A stretch of DNA of 64,000 nucleotides, taken from positions 1-64,000 of the forward strand of contig DATLNB010000047.1 in assembly GCA_035536995.1 (NCBI GenBank), given 5' to 3'. Numbering within the stretch: position 1 is the stretch's first letter; each line of letters opens with the position of its first letter. This DNA comes from AV80 sp035536995 (GTDB lineage Bacteria > Verrucomicrobiota > Verrucomicrobiia > Chthoniobacterales > UBA10450). Position numbers and translations under genes: made by a program. Below are positions 54,072-63,600 of this stretch, one piece after another. Under the pieces are notes generated by a model. The model ran no database searches. It saw only the letters and a program-made list of their open reading frames with translations, and was not told the DNA's origin.

Positions 54072-54323
54072 GTGGCGACCGACCTTACTCTTTACAGCCG
54101 GGCCTGGTGCTCATGGTGCATCGACGCGAAGGAATATCTGACTGAGCGCGGGTTTCAGTTCACCGAAATCGACGTCGGCAAAGACCGTGAGGCCTACGAC
54201 GAAATGCGGGAGCTTTCCGAGCAGACTTACGTTCCGACCCTCGTCGCCGGCGATGAGATCCTGGCAAATTTTGACACCGACCAGCTGGAAGCGTTTCTGA
54301 ACAAGCACGGAATCGAGCCTTAA
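54072..54323 (+). CDS. Glutaredoxin
   Basis: An 83-residue thioredoxin-fold reductase using GTG as start. The active site is Cys13-Ser-Trp-Cys16 (less common than CPYC), with the cis-Pro in TYVPTLV and the GDEIL helix. Its stop overlaps the next start (TAATG), so it is coupled to the membrane protein downstream. It reduces protein disulfides or mixed disulfides; partner unknown. Confidence 0.9.
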   Translation: MATDLTLYSRAWCSWCIDAKEYLTERGFQFTEIDVGKDREAYDEMRELSEQTYVPTLVAGDEILANFDTDQLEAFLNKHGIEP

Positions 54324-55138
54324 TGCTGTTTGGCCTTTTTCTTACGCTGGGCGTTGCTGTGCTCAGCGTCGCATTGCGGAGCTTCCAGACCTCATTCGCC
54401 CAAAAGACCGGCGCAGTCGGGATCCTCGTTTCCACTTTTCTCGCGGTTTACTTTGTTTCCGGTAGTTGGGTGGCGGGCCTAGCGGGAGCGCTCGCCTGGT
54501 TTTTTCTTCCCTGGCTCGAGATCCTCACCCGGATCCGGGCGCTCCGTTTGCCAAAAGAAAAGGCGCTCCGTCCGAAGAGCCCGCCCTCAGCGGAAGTCTT
54601 CCCCACACTCGACGAGATCAGCGCGGAGATTCACAACGAAGGTTTCACCCACATCAACGACGCCGGCTGGGACTGGGAAGATTACCGGCAATTCTTCCGG
54701 CTTTTCTACAAGGAGGAAGACCGGGCCCAGGCCACGATCTGCCTGAACGAGCAGAACGACCTTTCGTTTTATTACCTGCGCATTTCTTCCCGCGCCCAGG
54801 ACGGCACGATCTGGACGACGTGGAATTACCCGCTTTCCTACGGGTTGAAGCTGACCCCGCAATTCCGGATCAATCGCCAGCGTCCAGATCAATCATTCTG
54901 GCAGCTTTACCAAAGCCACAAAGAGTTCCTCCGGCAAAACCAGGTGGAGACGAGCGTGATCGATCCCCTGGACGAAGACCGCATCCAGCTCGAGGTCGAG
55001 AACGACTTGCGCGACCAAATCGCGCACAACATCAAGAAAGGTGTGTTGAAGCCGACTCCGGAAGGGGAGGTGAAGTATTCCTGGCGGGGAATGGTTTATC
55101 TGTGGTGCCAGTTTCTGCTCGATCTGGTGAGGCTTTAA
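54323..55138 (+). CDS. Membrane-anchored hypothetical protein
   Basis: A 271-residue protein with two N-terminal membrane helices (about 3-20 and 30-65) and a cytoplasmic domain (about 85-271) of mixed alpha/beta appearance with conserved-looking aromatic residues (WDWEDYRQFFRLFY, TWNYPLSYG). Not assigned to a family; similar proteins appear to be conserved in Verrucomicrobia. It overlaps the glutaredoxin stop by one base. Confidence 0.8.
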   Translation: MLFGLFLTLGVAVLSVALRSFQTSFAQKTGAVGILVSTFLAVYFVSGSWVAGLAGALAWFFLPWLEILTRIRALRLPKEKALRPKSPPSAEVFPTLDEISAEIHNEGFTHINDAGWDWEDYRQFFRLFYKEEDRAQATICLNEQNDLSFYYLRISSRAQDGTIWTTWNYPLSYGLKLTPQFRINRQRPDQSFWQLYQSHKEFLRQNQVETSVIDPLDEDRIQLEVENDLRDQIAHNIKKGVLKPTPEGEVKYSWRGMVYLWCQFLLDLVRL

Positions 55139-55200
55139 GTGGCGGAGCTGTCGGCGCGCTGCGCCAGCCTCGGGATGACACGCATTCCGAAAGCGCCGCG

Positions 55201-55761
55201 CTACACTTTCATCACTTCGGCCTCTTTGCGCTCGAAGTGATCGTCGACCGATTTCACGAAACGGTCGGTCAGCTTCTGCACGTCGGCTTCGATGTCGTGC
55301 AATCCGTCTTCAGTCAATTCACCGGACGCCTTCAGCTTCTTCGCTTCGTCGAGGGCCGTACGGCGATTCGCTCGGACCCGGACCCGCGCTTCCTCTGCCA
55401 TCTGACGCAACGATTTCACGAGGTCCTTTCGCCGTTCTTCAGACAGTTCCGGAATCGGCAGCCGAATGATTTTCCCGTCAACCAGCGGCGTGATGCCGAT
55501 CTTGGAATCCTTAAGCGCCTTCTCGATATCGCGGACGGTGGCGGCATCGAACGGCTGGACTACGAGCAGTCGCGGCTCGGGCGTCGTGATCAACGCCAGC
55601 TGCTTCAGTTTCATGGCCGAGCCGTATGCTTCGACATCGACGTTTTCGACCAGCGCGGGCGAGGCTTTGCCGGTGCGAACAGACGAAAACTCGTGGACCA
55701 TGTAGTCCACGCTTTTCTCCATTGTCATCTCCGCTTCGAACAAAATTTCTTCGGCGCTCAT
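55201..55761 (-). CDS. frr: Ribosome recycling factor
   Basis: 186 residues with the RRF pattern: MTMEKSVDYMVHEFSSVRTGKASP, LVVQPFDAATVRDIEKALKDS, IRLPIPELSEERRKDLVK and EEARVRVRANRR. Separates ribosomal subunits after termination with EF-G. Lies 3 bases after pyrH, the common pyrH-frr pair. Confidence 0.98.
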   Translation of the reverse strand: MSAEEILFEAEMTMEKSVDYMVHEFSSVRTGKASPALVENVDVEAYGSAMKLKQLALITTPEPRLLVVQPFDAATVRDIEKALKDSKIGITPLVDGKIIRLPIPELSEERRKDLVKSLRQMAEEARVRVRANRRTALDEAKKLKASGELTEDGLHDIEADVQKLTDRFVKSVDDHFERKEAEVMKV

Positions 55762-55764
55762 CTA

Positions 55765-56505
55765 TTACTCCGATACCACCGTTCCGATCGTTTTGCCCAG
55801 AATGATGTCGGTAAAATTGGTCGGCTTGTTCATGTCGAACACTACGATCGGAATCCGGTTGTCCATGCAAAGGCTGAAGGCGGTGGAATCCATGACCTGG
55901 AGCCGCTGTGTCAGTGCGTCGGAGAACGTCAGGCGTTCGAAGCGTTTGGCGTCTGGATTCGTGGCGGGGTCGCTGTCATAAACGCCATCGACCTTGGTCG
56001 CCTTCAAGATGACGTCCGCGCGGATTTCGCTGGCTCGAAGCGCCGCTGTCGTGTCGGTTGAAAAATAAGGGTTCCCGGTGCCGGCGACGAAAATGACGAC
56101 CCGCCCCAGCTCCAGATGGCGAATGGCGCGCCCCAGGATAAAGGGCTCCGCGACATTTTTCATTTCAATTGCGGTCTGGACGCGAGTTTCGATTCCAAGT
56201 TGCGTAAGAGCGCTTTTTAAGGCGAGACCGTTGATCACGGTTGCCAGCATCCCCATGTAATCGGCGGTGGTCCGATCCATTCCACGATGACTGGCTGATA
56301 ATCCGCGCCAGATATTCCCGCCTCCGATGACCACGGAGGTCTGGACCCCGAGCATTTTCACCTCTTTGATCCGCTCGGCGATCTCGCGAACAATCTGGGG
56401 CGAGATATTTTCTTTCGCGCCGCGCTCGCGCAAGGCTTCCCCGCTCAGCTTGAGGACGATTCTTTTAAAGACTGGCGCTGAAGTTTCCTCGGGCATGGCC
56501 GGCAA
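55765..56505 (-). CDS. pyrH: UMP kinase
   Basis: 246 residues phosphorylating UMP to UDP in pyrimidine synthesis, amino-acid-kinase fold. Motifs KLSGEALRE, VVIGGGNIWRGL, RATADYMGMLATVINGLAL-type helix (RTTADYMGMLATVING), and FVAGTGNPYFSTDTTAALRA are present. Transcribed with frr. Confidence 0.98.
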   Translation of the reverse strand: MPAMPEETSAPVFKRIVLKLSGEALRERGAKENISPQIVREIAERIKEVKMLGVQTSVVIGGGNIWRGLSASHRGMDRTTADYMGMLATVINGLALKSALTQLGIETRVQTAIEMKNVAEPFILGRAIRHLELGRVVIFVAGTGNPYFSTDTTAALRASEIRADVILKATKVDGVYDSDPATNPDAKRFERLTFSDALTQRLQVMDSTAFSLCMDNRIPIVVFDMNKPTNFTDIILGKTIGTVVSE

Positions 56506-56562
56506 TGATCAACAGAACGGCGAAGGGTTGGGAAGCAAAGAATGCAATGGAAGGCTTCTGTT

Positions 56563-56639
56563 GTAGCCGCTTCGCTGTGCGAAGCGTCCGCACGCGTCAC
56601 AGCGGAGCCCGCCTGCGTCGCCCACAGGGCGACGGCTAC
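56563..56639. repeat. Palindromic element overlapping the fmt stop codon
   Basis: Outer arms GTAGCCG (56563-56569) and CGGCTAC (56633-56639) enclose two perfect 8-pair hairpins, CGCTTCGC-TGT-GCGAAGCG (56568-56586) and CGTCGCCC-ACA-GGGCGACG (56616-56634), and a short third (TCCGC/GCGGA) between them. The fmt stop codon (56636-56638) lies inside the right arm. Confidence 0.7.
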
Positions 56640-57550
56640 CGAAGACGGAGCACGGCGTTATAGCCCCGGAGGAATTCCGCGGCGCTCATTCGGCGTTTTC
56701 CGTCCAGCTGAACTTCGTCGAGTTTGAGCGCCCCGACTTTTGTCGGGATAACAAGGTTCGCCGGGTCCGCGCTGCAGGAATCGACGACCCTGGCTCGAAA
56801 GACTTTCAGTTTCCTCTCGCGCCCGGCTTCATCGTGCAGGACTGCGAACGCACCCGGCCATGGGTCGAACGCGCGCACTTTGCGTTCGATCAACGCGGCT
56901 GATTCGTTCCAATCGATTCGTCCATGTTCTCGTTCCAGCTTCGGGGCGTAAGTGGCGATGGACGCATCCTGGGGAGTCCGCGGCGCGCTGCCGTTTGCAA
57001 TCTGATCAAGCCCTTCCTCGAGCGCCGCCGGCGCGATTTCCGCGAGCCGACCATGGAGCGACCCTCCGGTTTCGTCCGGTGTGATTGGGATTCTCTTCTG
57101 CAGGAGCATGTCTCCAGTATCCAGCCCTGCGTCCATGTACATCACTGTGATTCCTGTTTCCTCGTCGCCATGGACAATCGCCGCCTGGATCGGCGCCGCG
57201 CCGCGATGTTTAGGCAGCAATGAAGCGTGGAGATTGAGGCACGCGATCCGTGGGATCTCCAGAAGCGAGGGCGGCAAAATCTGGCCGTAAGCCATCACAA
57301 CGATTACGTCCGGCGAAAAGTCCCTGATTTGTGCGACCGAGTCGTCCGCCCTGATCTTTATCGGTTGAAGGACTGGCACGGTCTGCCCGGCTAAAGCGGC
57401 CTTGATCGGCGGGGCTTCACTCCGCTGCGCTCGCCCGACCGGTTTATCTGGCTGGGTGACGACCGCAACAAGCTCGTGCTCGGACGATTGTCGCAGCCAG
57501 CGCAAGACCGGCAGCCCAATTTCACCCGTCCCGATAAAGACTACGCGCAT
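56636..57550 (-). CDS. fmt: Methionyl-tRNA formyltransferase
   Basis: 304 residues formylating Met-tRNA-fMet with N10-formyl-THF. Marks: MRVVFIGTGEIGLPVLRWL opening, AYGQILPPSLLEIPRIACLN, the HASLLPKHRGAAPIQAAI active-site stretch and the C-terminal domain (KVRAFDPWPGAF). A longer frame starts at 57586 but would overlap the zinc-ribbon gene; the ATG at 57550 matches the family start. Confidence 0.97.
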   Translation of the reverse strand: MRVVFIGTGEIGLPVLRWLRQSSEHELVAVVTQPDKPVGRAQRSEAPPIKAALAGQTVPVLQPIKIRADDSVAQIRDFSPDVIVVMAYGQILPPSLLEIPRIACLNLHASLLPKHRGAAPIQAAIVHGDEETGITVMYMDAGLDTGDMLLQKRIPITPDETGGSLHGRLAEIAPAALEEGLDQIANGSAPRTPQDASIATYAPKLEREHGRIDWNESAALIERKVRAFDPWPGAFAVLHDEAGRERKLKVFRARVVDSCSADPANLVIPTKVGALKLDEVQLDGKRRMSAAEFLRGYNAVLRLR

Positions 57551-57557
57551 CGCGCGC

Positions 57558-57806
57558 TTAGAGCTGAATACGTTGAACGGGGACATGTCGGCGCGGCCGT
57601 CGCGCCGACGTGGCTTGCGCCATCAACTTTTCGCCAGCGGTTACTTCGCGCTGGCCGACCGAAGATGCGCAGCCGGTGCAAAGGTAATCGTAAATCTCCT
57701 TTTCCGGCAGGATCAAAAGGAGCCGCTCGCGCACCGGCATCGCGGCCTTGCACTTCTCGCAGTAGAGGCTCGAGGCGGTGAAATTCTCAAACTGCTGCTG
57801 ACTCAT
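57558..57806 (-). CDS. Small zinc-ribbon protein
   Basis: An 82-residue protein with two Cys pairs (CEKC at about 16-19 and CTGC at about 43-46), consistent with a zinc ribbon, and a helix (VRERLLLILPEKEIYDYL) between them. No specific family recognised. It overlaps the adk end by 20 bases and is followed 7 bases later by fmt, so adk, this gene and fmt are a coupled group. Confidence 0.8.
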   Translation of the reverse strand: MSQQQFENFTASSLYCEKCKAAMPVRERLLLILPEKEIYDYLCTGCASSVGQREVTAGEKLMAQATSARRPRRHVPVQRIQL

Positions 57807-58398
57807 GCGCGCCGTTTACTCCATCGTTCACGCTTTCCAGAATGTGCAGCAGGACCTTCGCTGGCGGCTGGGTCGCATCGATACACGTGATCCGGTCCGG
57901 CCCATAGTAGCCGAGGACTGGCTTGGATTCCGTGTCGTAAAGGGCGAGCCGCCGCTGGATGACTTCTTCGTTGGCGTCATCGAGACGATTATCCTTCAAC
58001 GCGCGCTTCTTCAGCCGGGCAAATAGCGCGTCGCGGTTCGGGCAGGAGAGGTGAAACACCTTTTTCACGTCGATCAGCTCATCCATGATTTTGGCCTGCC
58101 CGACGTTCCGGGGGATGCCATCGAGCACGAGAATATCGATGTCGGGCTTAAAAGTGTGGCCATTCACCGCGGCATCGATCTGCGCCTTCCAAAGCTCGAC
58201 CGTAATTTCGTCGGGAACGAGCTGGCCCTTGCTTGAATATTCGAGAAAAGCCCGGCCGACCTTTGTCCGGGTATCGATCGATCGAAAGACATCCCCGCAG
58301 GCGCAATGAAAAAAACGCGGAATGCTGCCAAGCGTGCGGCCCTGCGTGCCTTTGCCGCTGCCGGGCGCGCCGAAGAGGAGGTAAGTCTGGTATTTCAT
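57787..58398 (-). CDS. adk: Adenylate kinase, short (no zinc lid) form
   Basis: 203 residues catalysing AMP + ATP to 2 ADP. P-loop GAPGSGKGTQG, the NMP-binding GQLVPDEITVELWK, and the IDGIPR-type LDGIPRNVGQA are present. The lid region is short and lacks the four-Cys zinc site of many bacterial enzymes, like the cytosolic eukaryotic form. An ATG at 58422 is a longer alternative; the chosen start at 58398 fits the family (MKYQTYLLFGAPGSGKG). Confidence 0.92.
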   Translation of the reverse strand: MKYQTYLLFGAPGSGKGTQGRTLGSIPRFFHCACGDVFRSIDTRTKVGRAFLEYSSKGQLVPDEITVELWKAQIDAAVNGHTFKPDIDILVLDGIPRNVGQAKIMDELIDVKKVFHLSCPNRDALFARLKKRALKDNRLDDANEEVIQRRLALYDTESKPVLGYYGPDRITCIDATQPPAKVLLHILESVNDGVNGAHESAAV

Positions 58399-58478
58399 GA
58401 GCAAATTCCGTTTGTAACGCAAAAGAGCCCGGGCGCACAGCGTATTCGCTGGCGGAAGATGGTCGGGGGCGGGGCCCG

Positions 58479-58733
58479 CTATTTGGCCGCGAGCGGGTCG
58501 ACATTGACCCGGCGCCCGGCGCGATCGAACCGGACCTGCCCGTCGACCAGCGCGAAAATCGTGTAATCACGGCCCAGCCCGACGTTCTTTCCTGGCTGAA
58601 ACTTCGTGCCCCGCTGCCGGATGATGATGTTCCCGGCGACGACGGCTTCGCTCCCAAATTTCTTGACGCCCAGGCGTTTACTAACGCTATCCCGCCCGTT
58701 TTTGACGCTGCCCTGTCCTTTTTTATGTGCCAT
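58479..58733 (-). CDS. rpmA: 50S ribosomal protein L27
   Basis: 84 residues, MAHKKGQGSVKNGRDSVSKR then LGVKKFGSEAVVAGNIIIRQ and the RGTKFQPGKNVGLGRDYT core. No N-terminal cleavable extension is present. Second gene of the rplU-rpmA operon. Confidence 0.98.
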   Translation of the reverse strand: MAHKKGQGSVKNGRDSVSKRLGVKKFGSEAVVAGNIIIRQRGTKFQPGKNVGLGRDYTIFALVDGQVRFDRAGRRVNVDPLAAK

Positions 58734-58778
58734 TTGGGTGAGTTAAAGTTGAAAGTGGATCGTTGAGAGGTCGGAACG

Positions 58779-59144
58779 TTACTCGGCTTTGTCTTCGGCT
58801 TTTGCCTTCTTCGCCTTGGAAGTTTTGTCCCCCAGGCTGATGCCGGTGATTTTTATGCGGGTCAGCTTACGACGGTGACCGACGGTGCGGTGATACCCTT
58901 TCCGGCGGCGATACTTAAACGCGATGACTTTCTTGTCCTTGCGCTGCTCGAGGACCTCACCAGTGACCGTGGCGCCTTCGATGAGAGGACTCCCGTGCGT
59001 AGCTTTGTCGCCGTCGCTGTGAAAGAGAACGTCCGCGAAAACACCCTCTTTCCCGGGCTCCTCATTGAGGAAATCCACGTCGATAATGTCGCCCTCGGCA
59101 ACCCGATGTTGTCTACCGCCAGTCCTGATAATTGCGTAAGCCAT
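58779..59144 (-). CDS. rplU: 50S ribosomal protein L21
   Basis: 121 residues with the L21 pattern MAYAIIRTGGRQHRVAEGD, IEGATVTGEVL and KVIAFKYRRRKGYHRTVGHR, plus a Lys/Ala-rich C-terminal tail of about 20 residues beyond the usual end. First gene of rplU-rpmA. Confidence 0.97.
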   Translation of the reverse strand: MAYAIIRTGGRQHRVAEGDIIDVDFLNEEPGKEGVFADVLFHSDGDKATHGSPLIEGATVTGEVLEQRKDKKVIAFKYRRRKGYHRTVGHRRKLTRIKITGISLGDKTSKAKKAKAEDKAE

Positions 59145-59407
59145 ACGAAAGGTGGGTGCTTAACTGGGGGAAAAGCCGCGCAAACTTCCACAGGTCAGGC
59201 GGAATGACAAGGGAGAAAAACGACCGCCTGGAGCCCTGATCTGATCTGTCATGTTGAGCGGAGCGAAACATCTCTGACTATTTCCGGCTTTCCACGCGCA
59301 GAAATGGTCACAGATCCCCTTCGCCCTCTTCGCGGCTCAGGTTAACATCCACTTTTGCTCATACCGCTGATCATGATCCTGATCCTTTGTGCCGTAGGCG
59401 CTTGTTC
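59145..59407. other. Intergenic region with a GTCATGTTGAGCGGA-type repeat
   Basis: 263 bases without a gene upstream of rplU and downstream of rsmI. At about 59247-59276 the sequence TGTCATGTTGAGCGGAGCG continues into AAACATCTCTGA, a widespread intergenic motif in several phyla that forms an ATGTT/AACAT dyad. No convincing promoter or RNA gene was seen. Confidence 0.5.
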
Positions 59408-60076
59408 TCACGAGGGCATCCCGCTAATCACCAGCGTGATCTCCCCCTTGGCCGGGTGCGCCGTGTAATGCGCAAGAAGCTCAGCGGCAGTCCCGCGCCG
59501 GAATTCCTCGAATTTTTTCGTTAGCTCGCGCGCCACGCAAAGATCGCGGTCCGGCATGATCTCCGAACACGCGGCCAGGGTTTTCAAAATCCGATAGGGT
59601 GACTCGAAGAAAATCGTCGTTTCAATCCGCTCCGCCGCCGCCCGCAACTCCCTTTCGCGCTGCCCGCTTTTCACCGGAAGGAAGCCGCGGAAGCAAAATG
59701 CGTCTGCGGCCAGTCCGGATCCGACCAGCCCAGCCAGGATTGCCGAGACTCCAGGGACAATCGTGTAAGGCAGACCGCGCTCGATGCATTTTCGGATCAA
59801 CCGGGCGCCCGGATCGGAAAGGCCAGGCATCCCTGCGTCCGTGATCAGGGCGACATTTTCTCCCGCTGCGAGTTTTGTGGCCAATTCTTCTGAGCGCATC
59901 GCTTCGTTATGCTCGTGATAGCTCACGAGCGGCTTCCGGATCTCAAAGTGCCGCAGCAGATTCCCGGAGTGGCGGGTATCCTCAGCTGCGATCAGGTCGA
60001 CCGATTTAAGAACTTCCAAGGCCCGGAGCGTGATGTCGTCCAGGTTCCCGATCGGGGTGGCAACGACATAAAGCAT
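59408..60076 (-). CDS. rsmI: 16S rRNA (cytidine1402-2'-O)-methyltransferase
   Basis: 222 residues using SAM to 2'-O-methylate C1402 in the ribosomal P site. Marks: LYVVATPIGNLDDITLRALE, AEDTRHSGNLLRHF, ALITDAGMPGLSDPGARL, PGVSAILAGLVGSGL and the C-terminal RELTKKFEEFRRG. Complete. Confidence 0.96.
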   Translation of the reverse strand: MLYVVATPIGNLDDITLRALEVLKSVDLIAAEDTRHSGNLLRHFEIRKPLVSYHEHNEAMRSEELATKLAAGENVALITDAGMPGLSDPGARLIRKCIERGLPYTIVPGVSAILAGLVGSGLAADAFCFRGFLPVKSGQRERELRAAAERIETTIFFESPYRILKTLAACSEIMPDRDLCVARELTKKFEEFRRGTAAELLAHYTAHPAKGEITLVISGMPS

Positions 60077-60094
60077 GGCGCGGCCCGCAAACGC

Positions 60095-60616
60095 CTACTT
60101 GCGAGGATGCGGCCGATAATCCGTTTCGTACTTGCGCCACTTCGCGTCGTCTTGCGACCGGGGCGTGATCCGGATCTTCCAAGGCTTTTTCATCCCCAAT
60201 TCGTCGATCGTGCCGCGGATGCATTTCACGGCCGCCTTGACCACGTCGTCATCCGTCAGATCATACTGATCCGGGGCCTTCATCTGCGACAGATTTAGTG
60301 TGGCCACGTAATGCTCAGGTTTTTCCACCCACTCGGCTTCGACGGAGATTGCGAGCAGCGAAAGCAGGTTCGAGTCTTCGATGATCTCAGGCCCGCGCTG
60401 AGGCAACCGGTTCGGCGCCGCGATATAAACCAGGACATTTTCCAGTGGACCGCTGGCGATGATTGGGACCTTGGCGACGATGATCTTCGGGTCGGCGTCG
60501 GTCCCAAATGTAGTGAGCGGCTGGTAAACGAAACCAACCCCGCTGACGCTTCCAAAGGCCGGCATTGTGCCAAGCAACACGAGCAGGATAAAGAATCGTA
60601 GGCGTTGAGTTTTCAT
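60095..60616 (-). CDS. Hypothetical exported protein
   Basis: 173 residues with a signal peptide (about 1-22, FFILLVLLGTMPAFG-S) and a compact beta/alpha region (GVGFVYQPLTTF, AKVPIIASGPLENVLVYIAAPN, HYVATLNLSQM) that is not assigned to a family. The start overlaps the putA stop by 4 bases (ATGA), so it is coupled to putA; a functional link is unknown. Confidence 0.8.
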   Translation of the reverse strand: MKTQRLRFFILLVLLGTMPAFGSVSGVGFVYQPLTTFGTDADPKIIVAKVPIIASGPLENVLVYIAAPNRLPQRGPEIIEDSNLLSLLAISVEAEWVEKPEHYVATLNLSQMKAPDQYDLTDDDVVKAAVKCIRGTIDELGMKKPWKIRITPRSQDDAKWRKYETDYRPHPRK

Positions 60617-63600
60617 GAGTGATTCACCGTGGCCGCGCCAAACGCCTGCCGGAACTCCGGGGTCGTGTCAGGCGCGAACCCGTGCCGCATGATGTTTTCG
60701 GTCACGACCCGCGGGACGACGAATTGGAGCAGGTAATCGCCGCCGCCCGCCTTGGTCCCGCCACCCGACATCTTGAAACCGCCAAATGGATGCCGGCCGA
60801 CAACCGCACCCGTGCAGGAACGGTTGATATAAACATTCCCGGCAACCAGTTCCGCTTTCACCCGTTCGATGTTCGCCGGGCTCCGCGAGAAGAATCCGGC
60901 GGTCAACGCGTAGTCCGTGTCGTTCGCCACCCGAATCGCTTCATCCAGATCGCGCACCTTCAACACGCTCAGGACCGGCCCAAAAATTTCCTCGCGCGCA
61001 AGCCTCGTATGGGGCTTCACGCCGGTGAAAATCGTCGGCGGAATAAAGAAACCTTCTGACGGGGCCTTGCCCTGGTAAGCAAGCGTTGCCTCCGACTTAC
61101 CCGCTTCCACGATCTCGATGATCCGGCGGTAGGCCGTCTCATCAATCACCGGGCCGACCGTGATCCCCGGCGTTTCCGGATTGCCCACTCGCAAGCTGGC
61201 CGCCGCTTCGACCAGGCGCTTCACGACGCGTTCGTAATTTTCCTCGAGTACAATCAGGCGCGAACAGGCCGAACATTTTTGGCCCTGATAACCGAAAGCG
61301 GAATAGACCGTATCGACGATCGCTTCGTCGAGGTCGGCATCGGAATCGACGATGACGGCGTTTTTACCGCCCATTTCGCAGACCACACGCTTCAGCTCCA
61401 ACTGACCCTCGCGGGTTTCGCCGGCGCTCTTCCAAATCCGGAGGCCCACCTCGCGCGAGCCGGTGAAGGCGATCATGTGGACGTCCTTGTGATCGACCAA
61501 ATGCTGCCCGATGACCGAGCCTTTTCCGGGCAGAAAATTCAGGACGCCCGCCGGCACGCCCGCTTCCTCGAACATTTCCATCAGCAGCGCACCGCAAACC
61601 GCCGATTGCTCGGCCGGCTTCATGATCACGGTGTTGCCGGTAACGAGCGCGGCGGAGACCATTCCGGTCAGGATCGCGACCGGGAAATTCCAGGGCGCGA
61701 TGACGAGAGCGACGCCCCGCGGCCAGTAGTGCTGATAGCTCTCTTCACCCGGGACGTGCTGCGTTAATCGGGGAAGGCCGCGCAGTCTCATCTGCTGCGC
61801 GTAAAAGAGGAGGAAATCGATCGCTTCCCGAATATCGCCGTCCGCCTCCGCCCACGGTTTGCCGACTTCGTAAACCTCAAGGGCAGACAGCTCGAAACGG
61901 CGACGGTCCATGATCGTCGCGACTCTTTCCAGCAGCTCAGCCCGATGGTCCACGCTGACCCGGCACCAATGTTCGAACGCTTTTTTCGCGGCTGTGACCG
62001 CCTGCTCGGCGTGCTCGATCTTCGCTTCGGCCACTGCGCCCACGACCTTGTCCGGCGAAGTCGGGTTGATCGAATTGATCAGGTTATCGGTCCAGACTTT
62101 TTGCCCGTCGATGACGAGCGGATATTTGTTCCCCAATCGCCCTCGCATTTCGACCAGGGCCGCCTGCATTTTTTCCTGGCTGCTGCGATGGACGAAATTC
62201 ACCAGGGGCGAATTCTCATACGTATCGCCCGGCGGCGTATCGAGGGACTGCCCATTGCGAGATTGCGAGGTTGTAGCCGGGATCGCCGATCCCGGCCGCG
62301 CTGAGTTGCGAATCAGCGAGCGCGGATCGCGCAAAAGCTGTTCCGGGCCCGCTTTGTCGGAGAATTTCGCTTTCAGGAATCCTTCGTTCGACGTGTTCTC
62401 GAGGAGACGCCGCACGAGATACGACATCCCGGGCAGGAGCTCACCGACCGGGCAATATTCGCGAACGCGATAACCCATCTCGACCAGCGCGCGCTTGATC
62501 GGGCCCGCCATACCGTAAAGGAGCTGAAATTCCATTCGGCTTTTATCGATCCCGAGTTCCTGCGCATAAGCCTGCGCGTGGGCGATGCTCCGAATGTTGT
62601 GCGAGCCGAAGGCCGAGGAGGCGATTCCCTCGTTCTCCAACAGGATCCGGGTGCAGATTTCGAAGTTCGCGTCGCTCTCCGGCTTTTGCAGGAACACAGG
62701 GACGCGCCAACCGTTTTGCGCTGCCTTGATCTTCTCGTAATCCCAATACGCCCCTTTGACGAGACGAACGGTGAACCGTGTGCCGCGCTGCCGGCCCCAC
62801 TCGATCAAATCGCGCAGGTCCTTCTCTGCATCGCGCAGATACGCCTGGATCACGATGCCGGCGTGCGGCCATTCGCGGAACTCGGGCTCGGAAAAGAGGG
62901 TCCGGAAAAGCTCGAGCGTCGTGTTCTTATGCGCGTAGCTCTCCATGTCGAAATTGATGAAGGCACCGAGCTCCCGGGCCCGCCGCAGGATCGGCCTCAA
63001 CTTTGGCCCCAGGTGCGCGATGGCATCCGCCGGATCAGCCGGGTTCATCTGGGAATAGAGGGCCGAGATTTTCACGGACACGTTCACAACCGGGAACAGC
63101 TCGCTGTTTTTCCCGAGCGGATCGCGCCAGCCCCGGGTTTGTTCCGATAGCCCTTCGACCAACGCCAGGCAGCGGGCGGCGTATTCGTTCGTTTCCTCTT
63201 CGCTCACCACCGCTTCGCCCAGCAGATCCACCGTAAACCCGATCTTTTCCGCGCGCCGTCTGCGGAGCGTCTTCATGACGTCGTCCGGGTCGCGGCCCGC
63301 GATGAACTGGCGCGCCATCCCCGACACGTTCCAGCGGAGGATCGGGGCGGTTAGCCACGGAAAAATGCGCGCCGCCCGAATGCCGGTCTGAAGGAACGGG
63401 ACCGACCCGTTGCGCATATCGGCGAAATATTCGTTCAAGTGCCGGACGATGTCGGCTGGCCGCCGGAGCGACGCGAGGACATCGACGAAGCGGAACATCT
63501 GGACCTTGAAATGTTCGTCCCGCATCGAGAAGGCCATCATCCGCTGGTAGAACCCCGCTTTGCTGAAAATCGATTCCGGGTTTTGATCGACCAGATCCAA

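Noticed and set aside
54466..56061. A 531-codon plus-strand open frame
   Set aside because: It runs across the membrane protein gene in another frame and antisense through frr and pyrH, both unmistakable; its translation is low-complexity Arg/Pro/Ala-rich.
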